Shown: positions 1 to 6,699 of the stretch, piece after piece
Position numbering within the stretch: the first letter of the stretch is position 1
How the letters are laid out: each line of letters starts with the position of its first letter
DNA from: a bacterium
Lineage (GTDB): Bacteria; BMS3Abin14
Length of the DNA: 32,040 nucleotides
Reading direction: 5' to 3'
Assembly: GCA_020350725.1 (NCBI GenBank)
Contig: CP070719.1
Coordinates: 1,693,207 to 1,725,246 of the forward strand
Notes under the pieces: generated by a model
What the model was told of the DNA's origin: nothing
The model's input: the letters and a program-made list of their open reading frames with translations, nothing else
Database searches by the model: none
Translations under genes and position numbers: made by a program

Positions 1-18
1 ATCAGGTTTACTCCGCGC

Positions 19-48
19 CCCCTGCCTGTCCTGAGCTCAGTCGAAAAA
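19..48. repeat. Degenerate copy of a dispersed TCGA-containing repeat
   Basis: On the minus strand this reads TCGACTGAGCTCAGGACAGG, a variant of the CCCTTCGACAGGCTCAGGGC element seen at 31994-32016, with further copies near 3132-3154 and 28881-28899. The remainder of 1-234 shows no gene. Only a gene-start ribosome binding site near 224 is clear. Confidence 0.4.
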
Positions 49-234
49 CAGCTCCGCGTGAAGAAAATACGGATTCCAGGGTCAGCACCCTGGAACCTTA
101 ACATTGAATTAACCCTTCCTGCTCTCCGTGGTCAGAGTTTTGCCCCTTAAGCTTTTCCCTTTAAACTTTTCCCTTCTGCCCCGTGTCCAATAACCAAAGA
201 CACCCAGGGAGGGGAAGCGAACAGGAGGCTGACC

Positions 235-603
235 ATGAAGAGATCGATGAGAACGATGCTGACGGGCCTTCTGGCCCTGGCTGTGATAGTTGTGTTCACA
301 TCCATGGCCGAAGCCCACCCACGTCGCCCGGGCATCGGCAAGAGGCTCGAGCACAGAGGCGAGGTCCTCCGGCACAGGGGTGATGACCTTCAGCGCCACG
401 CATTCCGGACCGGATACCGCTCCGACTGCCTCCTGAGAAAAGGGATACGGCTTCACCGTCACGGCCGTCCGTGGGCCGGGAAACAGCTGGTTCGGAAGGG
501 ACTTGCACTGGACCGCAGGGCCGATCGTTACGCCCGGCGGGGGTTCGTGATGAAAAGACGGGGCGAACGGATGGAGAGATGGGGGGACCGGATCCAAAGA
601 TGA
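235..603 (+). CDS. Exported Arg/His-rich basic protein of unknown function
   Basis: This encodes 122 residues. The N-terminus is a signal peptide: a basic KRSMR start, a hydrophobic stretch of about 15 residues, and a likely cleavage after AEA near residue 27. The mature part is extremely basic, rich in Arg and His, and has loosely repeated units of the type RG-x-x-L-x-R-x-G, as in HRGEVLRHRGDDLQRH. It is probably helical and periplasmic or surface-bound. An AGGAGG-like ribosome binding site lies just before the ATG. I do not recognise the family. One Cys is present in the mature part. It stands alone on the plus strand, facing a minus-strand gene. The export signal is clear, but the role is not. 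Confidence 0.72.
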   Translation: MKRSMRTMLTGLLALAVIVVFTSMAEAHPRRPGIGKRLEHRGEVLRHRGDDLQRHAFRTGYRSDCLLRKGIRLHRHGRPWAGKQLVRKGLALDRRADRYARRGFVMKRRGERMERWGDRIQR

Positions 604-717
604 AGCACGATGGGGCGAATGGGCAAGGAGGCGAGCAGGCGAAAGATCTTACCCATTCGTCTGGGGAGGGTTTTTCTCCCCCTCTCCCCGCCTCCCCCTC
701 TCCCCATCGAGACGAGT

Positions 718-1212
718 TCAGTGCCGAACCGCTTCAATTGGTATCTGGATCTCTGTCCTCAGATCCTCTTCGGAGTGCTCCAGGGGATTGGTGAGATAGA
801 GTTCCCGGCTGCGGCCGGCAACCCGGTAACCGTTGTCCCTGATCCAGGCATGTATTCTTTCGTAGGTCTCTCCCACTGTGCTGAAGGAGCCGTGGTGCCT
901 GGTGAAAGCCACAGTCACCGCCTGGATCTCTGTGATCTTGACATGGGCGTCGCCCGTGATCGGAGAATCGGGCTGAACGGGGATACAGGCGTCGAAACTC
1001 ACCCCCTCCTGGGGATCGCCCTGGTCATCGGGCGGGAACAGGACCATGGGGTAGGAGACCACCTTACCCCCGTTGACGAGCACCCATCGGAAGAGATCCA
1101 TCAGGACCCTCCCTATGTCCTCATAGGGACCGGAGTAACTGACACAGGCCACCCTGAGGGGTCCGGCCTCCTTGATCCCGACCTCAACTCCTCCCCACAC
1201 CTGTTCCACCAT
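718..1212 (-). CDS. GyrI-like / AraC effector-binding-domain protein
   Basis: The 164-residue product spans a full single GyrI-like small-molecule-binding domain (SOUL/GyrI fold). It has the early segment LRVACVSYSGPYEDIG, a central region around DACIPV and the typical C-terminal stretch TYERIHAWIRDNGYRVAGRSRELYL cut here to its idea: a helix followed by a Gly-rich turn and a strand ending in IQIPI. No DNA-binding domain is attached, so it is a stand-alone ligand-binding protein, cytoplasmic by lack of a signal. The start is supported by AGGAG eight bases before the ATG. Such proteins bind hydrophobic cations or other small molecules; the ligand here cannot be told. A possible structured region lies past the stop between 610 and 700. 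Confidence 0.85.
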   Translation of the reverse strand: MVEQVWGGVEVGIKEAGPLRVACVSYSGPYEDIGRVLMDLFRWVLVNGGKVVSYPMVLFPPDDQGDPQEGVSFDACIPVQPDSPITGDAHVKITEIQAVTVAFTRHHGSFSTVGETYERIHAWIRDNGYRVAGRSRELYLTNPLEHSEEDLRTEIQIPIEAVRH

Positions 1213-1426
1213 TCTTCAAGCTCCTTTGACCGTTACAGGAATCCACAATCGCTGTGACAGATAACTGGGGACCGCCCCCCATATTAACCCCATAGAGGCC
1301 GGGAAAGCAAAACCAGTCTCACCCGGAGACTGCACACCCTCAGGATAATGAAATGCGTCCATGCGATGAAGCGGCTTTTTCGATCCTCGATGAGAAATCC
1401 GTTCGGTATCCGCTGCCCGGAGGCTC

Positions 1427-2413
1427 TCAGAACTCCTTCCACATCCGGATGATCTCCGCAATGGTCTGATCCTTCACCCTCATCATCTCCTCCTTGCTTC
1501 GGCAGGAGATCCTGCCGGCCCCCGCGCCCGGATGGCCGTCACCCATGTTCAGTCTCCTCATGATCTCCCCGACGTCCTTGCTGTGTTCCCTGGCATTCAT
1601 GAGAAAGGACAGGGACATGGAGAAGTTGAGATCATTTGTCTTGCGCCCCCCCCTGAATTGATTCGTGACGAGGAGAGCAGCGAGCGCCTCAGGATGGAGG
1701 ATGAACGCCGTGTTTCGAATGACGTCCGGCCTCCGGTTGTGACGGGTCAGATCCACAACGACAACTTCCCTCCCCGGATCGTCCTGGTGAAAGGTGGCAT
1801 CCGGCTCCACAAGGACGAGGGACCGCCTCTCCCTCTCACGGTATTCCGCAACCGCGCTGCCGATCTGATGGTCATCCAGGGCATCTTCCATGGAACCGTT
1901 CCTGAGGAGCAGGACCAGATGGGACAGAAACCGATGGTATCCCCTTTGCCAGGTCGATGCCACGAAGATGGAGTCGGCCAGCAATCTCTCCGGGAGCGGT
2001 TCCCGCCATTCCTCCATTGTCCTGTAGTTGAAGGAATCGATCCTGTCGGTCCTGGCGACCGTCTCCGCCATGAAGGGAGGAAAATCGTATTGGCCGCGGA
2101 AATAATCGAAAATGACCCTGGCGCATGAGGCCTCAGTGGAGAACTTCCCGGAGAGGTCATCGGGATCGAGATCCCGCAGCCTGACATCCTCGAGGTTTCC
2201 GGGATGGTGGTCGAACCACATGCCGAACCGCACCGGGCAGGGCAGGTCGCAGACGATGTCCGATTCGGTGGTAGCCGTCCTCCCATCCTGGATGGAGACC
2301 GGCCCGGTGAAATAGAAGTTCTCTATGCCGGCGATCCGGGATACCAGGGCCGCGCTGACGGCTCCATCCAGGTCGTCGTGGGTGACGATGCGGTTGTATT
2401 GGGAGAGGTCCAT
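1427..2413 (-). CDS. DHH-family phosphoesterase
   Basis: This 328-residue protein has the N-terminal metal-binding motif THDDLDGAVSA (residues 11-21), the family-defining DHH triad in WFDHHPG (residues 68-70) and a Gly/His-rich DHHA1-like end, GDGHPGAGAG, near residues 291-300. These are the hallmarks of the DHH superfamily, which includes RecJ, exopolyphosphatases and oligoribonuclease/cyclic-dinucleotide phosphodiesterases. They use Mn ions to hydrolyse phosphodiester or phosphoanhydride bonds. The substrate cannot be assigned from sequence alone. The protein is cytoplasmic. The ATG at 2413 has no strong ribosome binding site. The adjacent IR element begins only 25 bases upstream of it. Confidence 0.85.
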   Translation of the reverse strand: MDLSQYNRIVTHDDLDGAVSAALVSRIAGIENFYFTGPVSIQDGRTATTESDIVCDLPCPVRFGMWFDHHPGNLEDVRLRDLDPDDLSGKFSTEASCARVIFDYFRGQYDFPPFMAETVARTDRIDSFNYRTMEEWREPLPERLLADSIFVASTWQRGYHRFLSHLVLLLRNGSMEDALDDHQIGSAVAEYRERERRSLVLVEPDATFHQDDPGREVVVVDLTRHNRRPDVIRNTAFILHPEALAALLVTNQFRGGRKTNDLNFSMSLSFLMNAREHSKDVGEIMRRLNMGDGHPGAGAGRISCRSKEEMMRVKDQTIAEIIRMWKEF

Positions 2414-2437
2414 GGGAATGCCGAAAAAGGATACAGG

Positions 2438-2530
2438 ATTCAGTAGTCAGTATTCAGTATTGAAAATCTTTCTTCTTCTATCTTTGTGCTCCTCAGCGAA
2501 TCTCATACGGAATACTGAATCCTGAATACT
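2438..2530. repeat. Inverted-repeat-flanked intergenic element, copy 1
   Basis: The left end (2438-2460) is made of ATTCAG/AGTCAG/TATTCAG units, and the right end (2511-2530) carries the reverse-complement units AATACTGAATCCTGAATACT. The interior is about 50 bases, T-rich, and carries no gene. The right end touches the stop codon of the LeuA-domain gene. The second copy, at 3187-3330, lies on the other side of that gene with a different interior. Confidence 0.6.
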
Positions 2531-3101
2531 ATTTGTTGCTCTTCTTTGCCTTACTCTTGGTCTTTGCCTTGGCCTTTGTCCCGGACTTCTTCTTCGTCCC
2601 GGCTTTCGCTCCGGGTTTCGCCTTGGGCCCGGCTGCCGGACCGGCGGACTGTTCCTCCACATCCCTCCGGTGTATGGCGTATTCGTAGCCGTCCAGGAGG
2701 GCCCTGAACGCGGCCAGGTTGATGTTGTCGTCCGAGGAAAAGACCTTCCAGGCCGAATGGCCGTCGGAGAAGACTATGATTACGGAGACCTGTGCCGCCG
2801 TCCCGATGGTCCCCTGGATGAGGTTGACCTGGAAATCGACCAGACGGACCTCCTTTAGGAAGGGGAAGAGGCGGCCAAGCGATTTCTTCAGGACGTTCGC
2901 CAGTGCGTCCACGGGCCCGACACCTATGTCGGCCTCGTGCATCTCCTGATCCCCGGCCTTCAGAGTAACAGTGGCCTCCGGCCTTTCGCCGTCGTCGATG
3001 AGCCGGTAATTGCCCATGACCTCGAAGGGGGGACGGTATTTCCTGAGATAGCGCAGGAGGTTCAGCTCCTTGGAAGCATCGATGATCTGGAGTTCCTTCA
3101 T
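2529..3101 (-). CDS. Stand-alone LeuA-type allosteric (dimerisation) domain protein with Lys-rich tail
   Basis: Residues about 24-145 match the C-terminal regulatory domain of 2-isopropylmalate synthase and citramalate synthase. Visible features are the EATVTLKAGDQE strand, the GVGPVDALANVLKKSL helix (the family's GNGPVDAL motif), RLVDFQVNLI, and GTAAQVSVIIVFSDG. The catalytic HMGL-like TIM barrel is absent, and nothing resembling it precedes the gene. Residues about 155-190 form a Lys/Ala/Gly/Thr tail like histone H1 or AlgP tails, possibly nucleic-acid or polyanion binding. The gene has its own good ribosome binding site, GGGGGG, five bases before the ATG. It could be a free regulatory subunit for an acyltransferase encoded elsewhere or a conserved remnant. 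In enzymes of this family the domain binds the feedback inhibitor leucine or isoleucine. Confidence 0.85.
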   Translation of the reverse strand: MKELQIIDASKELNLLRYLRKYRPPFEVMGNYRLIDDGERPEATVTLKAGDQEMHEADIGVGPVDALANVLKKSLGRLFPFLKEVRLVDFQVNLIQGTIGTAAQVSVIIVFSDGHSAWKVFSSDDNINLAAFRALLDGYEYAIHRRDVEEQSAGPAAGPKAKPGAKAGTKKKSGTKAKAKTKSKAKKSNK

Positions 3102-3186
3102 GTTTACCCCCCTTCGGGGATGGAGTATTCACCCTTCGACTTTGCTCAGGGTGGTGAGCGCGCCGAACCACAGGCTCAGGGCAGGG

Positions 3187-3330
3187 TATTCAGGAGTCAG
3201 TATTCAGTATGATAGGGATACCCAGCAATACAAGCAAAATAAAATATAATGAACGGGATTTCAACGGCGCTATACACCAGATGTTACAACAGGGGGATTA
3301 TACTGAATTCTGAATACTGACTACTGAATA
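3187..3330. repeat. Inverted-repeat-flanked intergenic element, copy 2
   Basis: The left end (3187-3210) reads TATTCAG/GAGTCAG/TATTCAG, and the right end (3300-3330) carries the complementary ATACTGAAT/CTGAATACTGAC units. The interior of about 90 bases is AT-rich and has no open frame of note. It resembles a miniature inverted-repeat element, but no transposase is present in the window to support mobility. Confidence 0.6.
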
Positions 3331-3332
3331 CG

Positions 3333-3372
3333 GGTTTTCAGGCCGGGGCATGAAAGCCCCGGCCTGAAAACC
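3333..3372 (-). terminator. 17-bp perfect hairpin after the NIL-ferredoxin gene
   Basis: The arms at 3333-3349 and 3356-3372 are perfectly complementary (GGTTTTCAGGCCGGGGC and its complement) with a six-base loop. The hairpin begins three bases after the ferredoxin stop codon. No U-tract follows on either strand, so it may be a 3' RNA-stabilising hairpin or a bidirectional stop, not a standard intrinsic terminator. Confidence 0.6.
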
Positions 3373-3374
3373 AC

Positions 3375-3782
3375 TTAAATCACGAACAGACTAATACACT
3401 GGACGGTGCATACCTGCACGCAGTTGCCGCATGCGACGCATTTTTCCGTGTCGAGCCTGACCCACTTCTCGTCACCGTCGACGAAGAGGGCGTCGGTGGG
3501 GCACACGGCTGTGCACGTCCCGCAGTGGGTGCAGCTGTCCTCGTCGCGCTGTATCTGCTCCGGCACCTCCTCGACGATGACGTTGCACTCCTTGAGGTAT
3601 TCGATGCCCTTGTAATACTCCTCGTCGGGACCCTCGAGGCTCATGATGGCGTAGGCCTCCTGCCTCGGAAGCACTTTCGCCTCGAGAATGTTGAAGACCA
3701 GGTCGAAATTCTTCGACAGGCCGTATATGATCGGCTTGCGCCAGGTCTGCTTCGTGAATTTTAAGATGATCGTCTTTTCCAT
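3375..3782 (-). CDS. NIL-domain ferredoxin, 2x[4Fe-4S], homocysteine biosynthesis
   Basis: Residues 1-73 form a NIL domain, the ligand-binding ACT-like fold also found at the end of methionine-import ATPases. It is followed by a bacterial ferredoxin with two cluster motifs: C84-x2-C87-x2-C90-x3-C94-P and C115-x2-C118-x2-C121-x3-C125. This NIL-ferredoxin pairing is the known partner of the COG1900 protein in Methanosarcina and other anaerobes, where the genes are needed to form homocysteine from aspartate semialdehyde with sulfide. It likely supplies electrons for that reaction. The start is supported by GGAG eight bases before the ATG. It lies downstream of the other two genes of the set, separated from them by a 115-base repeat-bearing gap, so cotranscription is likely but not certain. 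Confidence 0.92.
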   Translation of the reverse strand: MEKTIILKFTKQTWRKPIIYGLSKNFDLVFNILEAKVLPRQEAYAIMSLEGPDEEYYKGIEYLKECNVIVEEVPEQIQRDEDSCTHCGTCTAVCPTDALFVDGDEKWVRLDTEKCVACGNCVQVCTVQCISLFVI

Positions 3783-3897
3783 CGCGAATTCTCCTTGATT
3801 CGATCGCCTCTCCGAGGCGGAAACATGTTAAATTCTGAGCGAAGTCACGGTACAGGGTACTGAAAATATATGATCGATTATTCCTGGCACCCGGTAC

Positions 3898-4665
3898 TCA
3901 GTACTTAGCACTCATCGAACTCGAATCTTGCAGAGAAACAAGTTCGATGTCCCCTTTCGCCCCCACCGTGTCACCGATGACGGCCAGGGCCCCCAGGACC
4001 CCGTCGATGGATGTGATCCTGTCAAGGGCATGTTCAATGTCCTCACTCGTCCTGAGCAGGTTTCCCAGTTCCGTGGCGGCGGCGTCGGCGAGAGCGCCGG
4101 ATCCGGAGATAACCGTCGCCGCATCCGCCTCGCCCAGGCTCAGAGAGGGTCCTACCGTGCCGGAGGAGGTGCAGACGGCCAATCCGCCGCCCGGCTCGAC
4201 ACGGACTCCGATCCGCCCCGACAGGGGGGACCGGCCGGCCCATATTCCGATGGTTCTGCGCTCGCTGCCCAGGAGGTAGAGATCTCCGCCGTTTTCCACG
4301 ATGACGGTGCCGGAGTGGGCCGCAAGGTCCCTGGCCACCGCTTCCGAGATAGCCCCGGCCACCGCCGCCATGGGCCCGACTCCCGCTTTTCGGCCGGCCT
4401 CGAGCATCCCCTTGACGATTCCCCTGACCGGAACTGCCGTATCGGGCCGGATGGGCTTGAGGGAATGCAGGAATTCAGGATGATCCTCGATGAAAGCCTC
4501 CAATTCCCGCCTGTGCCTCGTGACGGAATCATGGGCCTTGCGTGTCAGATCCCTCTCCGCGGCGATCCAGAGATCGGTCTGTTCTACGGTGACCCGGAAG
4601 GAGACCAAACCCTCGGGAACGGCCTCCTCCCGGTAGACCCTCTCTGAGAAACCGGAGGTGATCAC
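3898..4665 (-). CDS. UPF0280 / COG2122 ApbE-like protein, homocysteine biosynthesis
   Basis: This 255-residue protein shows UPF0280 features: MAAVAGAISEAVARDL, VIVENGGDLYL, the Ser/Gly-rich VCTSSGTVGPSLS, and DAAATELGN. COG2122 proteins are distantly related to the ApbE flavin transferase fold. In Methanosarcina the COG2122 gene was found, with COG1900 and NIL-ferredoxin, to be required for sulfide-dependent homocysteine synthesis. Here it is translationally coupled to the COG1900 gene: its GTG start overlaps the upstream TGA in a GTGA. The last residues (SAKY) run into a dispersed TCAGTACT repeat, so the C-terminus may have been altered by repeat insertion. The precise chemistry of COG2122 is unknown. 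Confidence 0.92.
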   Translation of the reverse strand: MITSGFSERVYREEAVPEGLVSFRVTVEQTDLWIAAERDLTRKAHDSVTRHRRELEAFIEDHPEFLHSLKPIRPDTAVPVRGIVKGMLEAGRKAGVGPMAAVAGAISEAVARDLAAHSGTVIVENGGDLYLLGSERRTIGIWAGRSPLSGRIGVRVEPGGGLAVCTSSGTVGPSLSLGEADAATVISGSGALADAAATELGNLLRTSEDIEHALDRITSIDGVLGALAVIGDTVGAKGDIELVSLQDSSSMSAKY

Positions 4666-5828
4666 CGGGTTCCCGGCAATTGGATCTGGGGAACGCCCAG
4701 GGTGAACTTCTCCTCCTCGATCCAGCGCTTCAGCTCCCTGGCGATCTCGAGGGCCATGGAGTAGCTGGACAGGGGTGTCGTATCCACCTCCCGCCCGTTG
4801 AACTTGAACTTCCCGCTGCGGAGCTGTTCGTAGTTGACCTCGCCGAGGACCTTGCCGGTCCCCTGCGGGTAGTCAACTGAGTAGTCGACGATCTTGGTGA
4901 AGATGTCCCGGTCCCTGATACCGGTAAATCTGGCCATCTCCTCGTCGAGAATCGGGATGGGTATTCCTAGCCCGACGAAGAGGCTCAGGCCGTAACCGAG
5001 CATGCTGGCTCCGCGGATGTATCTGTGCTCCATCGTCTTGAGATCGCCCATCACGGCGATGGTCCCCGCCGGAGCCCTCGTCACACCGTTTTCACCCCTC
5101 TCAGCTGCCGGATTGTGCTGGGTGCCGTGCCAGATGACCGCCCCCTGCCCTCCGCCGAGAAAGATCTTGGTGCCGACGCCGATGGTGCGGTAATAGGGGT
5201 CATTCAGAAGGGGGGACAGCTGGCCGGCGCTGCAGTAGTTTCCGTTGGCTCCGTCCGGCTTGAGAACGCCGAGGTAGGTGTAGATCGTCTTCTCACCCAT
5301 GTTCACGGCACAGTTGTAGTTCTGATAGGCGTTCCTCGGATTGAGGAGCACCGCGTACGGCAGGTCCTGGAGGGCAAAGTCTCTCTCGAACTTCTTGGAC
5401 GGATAGCAGTCCGTTCCGTAGGCCGTGGCCCTGAGGTTTACCTCCTTGCCGGCCACAAGGTCCTCGATGACGTGCCCGCCGCCGTAGGGGAACCTTCCCG
5501 GATGGACCCTGTTAAGCGGGTCGTCCTCCCTGGGTTCGGTTGCGCCGATGTAGATGTCCACAGCCGCGAATCCCGCGTAGGCCGGTACATCGTTCAGCCA
5601 GACGTGAGACGCCTTGATCTTGGGAGTGGCGTGTCCGAAGTTTATCATGGCGCCCGAGGAGCACATCATGCCGAAGGTCCCGGTGGTCACCACGTCCACT
5701 TCCTTCGCGGCGGCCTTAGGACCTTTTTCCTCCACAAGTTCCGACATCTCGTCGGCCGTCAGGACGACGGCTTTGCCGCTCCTGATCTTCTCGTTGATCT
5801 CCTCGAAACTTTTTCTCACCTCTGCCAT
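4662..5828 (-). CDS. Homocysteine biosynthesis protein (COG1900 / DUF39)
   Basis: This 388-residue cytoplasmic enzyme has the family features TTGTFGMMCSSGAMINFGH with conserved Cys56, GTDCYPSK with Cys141, and a glycine-rich IFLGGGQGAVIWHGTQ segment. COG1900 proteins take part in reductive sulfide incorporation into aspartate semialdehyde to give homocysteine, replacing MetB/MetC or MetY routes in many anaerobes. I chose ATG 5828 because GGAG lies eight bases before it; an in-frame GTG at 5837 sits almost on that site. The gene is the first of the operon and is directly preceded by a SAM-I riboswitch and terminator, which ties its expression to methionine/SAM supply. This supports its role in methionine-precursor synthesis. 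Confidence 0.95.
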   Translation of the reverse strand: MAEVRKSFEEINEKIRSGKAVVLTADEMSELVEEKGPKAAAKEVDVVTTGTFGMMCSSGAMINFGHATPKIKASHVWLNDVPAYAGFAAVDIYIGATEPREDDPLNRVHPGRFPYGGGHVIEDLVAGKEVNLRATAYGTDCYPSKKFERDFALQDLPYAVLLNPRNAYQNYNCAVNMGEKTIYTYLGVLKPDGANGNYCSAGQLSPLLNDPYYRTIGVGTKIFLGGGQGAVIWHGTQHNPAAERGENGVTRAPAGTIAVMGDLKTMEHRYIRGASMLGYGLSLFVGLGIPIPILDEEMARFTGIRDRDIFTKIVDYSVDYPQGTGKVLGEVNYEQLRSGKFKFNGREVDTTPLSSYSMALEIARELKRWIEEEKFTLGVPQIQLPGTR

Positions 5829-5854
5829 GTTGCACACTCCTGAAACAGGTTAGT

Positions 5855-5884
5855 AAAAAGCCCCCTCCTGAAAGAGGAGGGGGC
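5855..5884 (-). terminator. Intrinsic terminator of the SAM riboswitch
   Basis: A 10-bp perfect GC-rich stem (5860-5869 with 5875-5884, loop 5870-5874) is followed on the minus strand by TTTTT at 5859-5855. It sits between the aptamer and the COG1900 start, as expected for the expression platform of a transcription-terminating SAM-I switch. Confidence 0.93.
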
Positions 5885-5895
5885 CTGGCGGCTGC

Positions 5896-6015
5896 CTTCT
5901 CCTTATCTTCCAAAAAATCCTCTTGCGGGAATTAGCACCGGTCACCACGTTTGACACGCGGTCGGTTGCTGTGGTTTCACAGGGCCCGTCCCTCCACCAC
6001 TCTCGATAAGGGAAG
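5896..6015 (-). promoter_or_regulatory. SAM-I (S-box) riboswitch aptamer
   Basis: Read on the minus strand, the leader has the S-box core in order: CTTATCGAGAGTGGTGGAGG, then ACGGGCCCTGTGAAACCACA, GCAACCG, and GGTGCTAATTCC. P1 pairs 6005-6015 (CTTCCCTTATC) with 5896-5907 (GATAAGGAGAAG). The kink-turn region, the GCAACC and the TGCTAA elements are all recognisable. SAM binding should favour the downstream terminator and shut off the homocysteine genes. Class assignment is very secure from these conserved words. The antiterminator pairing was not worked out. Confidence 0.95.
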
Positions 6016-6021
6016 GGTAAA

Positions 6022-6048
6022 ATTGCATACTCCTACCACTTGAGTCAA
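6022..6048 (-). promoter_or_regulatory. Probable sigma-70-type promoter for the SAM-regulated operon
   Basis: On the minus strand, TTGACT (6043-6048) is followed after 15 bases by TGCAAT (6022-6027). Start of transcription about seven bases on would fall at about 6015, exactly where aptamer helix P1 begins. The spacer is short, so the -10 call is tentative. Between here and 6404 no gene is seen. Confidence 0.5.
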
Positions 6049-6403
6049 GCTTTTTCTTTTTACTCGATGGAGTAGTTTTCTAAAAAGTGGGAGATTAGCA
6101 GCCGGGCTACCCCGCCTGGTTTCCGGTTTCCACTCGGGGATATCCGGAATCAGCCGCCGGCGAATACTTATGAAATACCAGGTTTTTTCCTTCACCGGAC
6201 AAAACGACCCGCTCCCGGCCACAGGGTCTCCGCCGGGGAATGAAACCAGGAAGTACTTCATCCCGGTGCTTATCGGGGATCGTGAACCCGTGGATATGGG
6301 GCTTCGGAATGGATCACCCCCGGCGATACGAGCGTGATGTTGAAGATTGAGTAAACAGGCAAAGCTCGGATATGATAGGATGGCGCAAACAGGAGGATGC
6401 CCT

Positions 6404-6685
6404 GTGGACATCGGTGAGATCCCCATTGCCAGGTGCCCGTCAAATGAGGTGGAGGCCTATTACTACCCCTTCTACATAAAGAAGGGCGTCGGTATGGAGT
6501 CCGATTTCCTCCTCCTCGACATCCACCTGTTCCACATGACGGCAGAGGAGAAAGCCGTCATGGGAGAACTCATCGAGATCAACTGCATAGAGGACATCGA
6601 GGAACTGGAATACCATCGTGACGACAGGGGGACTTTTATTATCGGCGAAATGGCGGCGTCCGACACCGAGTTCCCCGAAAGGTGA
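6404..6685 (+). CDS. Small acidic protein of unknown function (93 aa)
   Basis: I do not recognise this family. It is small and acidic, with EVEAYYYPFYIKK, DFLLLDIHLFHM and a C-terminal acidic run DIEELEYHRDD. No signal peptide, membrane segment or metal motif is visible apart from two isolated Cys. I chose GTG 6404 because AGGAGG (6391-6396) lies seven bases upstream, a near-ideal site. In-frame ATG 6380 and TTG 6347 have poor sites. Its TGA overlaps an in-frame GTG of the globin/PsiE gene, so the two are probably cotranscribed with mobA. The middle segment could interact with the downstream sensor, but this is a guess from position only. Confidence 0.65.
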   Translation: MDIGEIPIARCPSNEVEAYYYPFYIKKGVGMESDFLLLDIHLFHMTAEEKAVMGELIEINCIEDIEELEYHRDDRGTFIIGEMAASDTEFPER

Positions 6686-6699
6686 GGAAAGGGAAGGCC

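Noticed and set aside
610-1257. Plus-strand open frame antisense to the GyrI-like gene
   Set aside because: It has no recognisable features. The opposite strand has a complete domain with a good ribosome binding site.
1216-1461. Minus-strand open frame of 81 codons between the GyrI-like and DHH genes
   Set aside because: It overlaps the end of the DHH gene, has no ribosome binding site, and its product has no features.
3187-3330. Insertion sequence
   Set aside because: It is too short to encode a transposase, with no target duplication that I could identify. I kept it only as an inverted-repeat element.
5829-5837. GTG start at 5837 for the COG1900 gene
   Set aside because: It overlaps the ribosome binding site. 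ATG 5828 has ideal spacing from GGAG.
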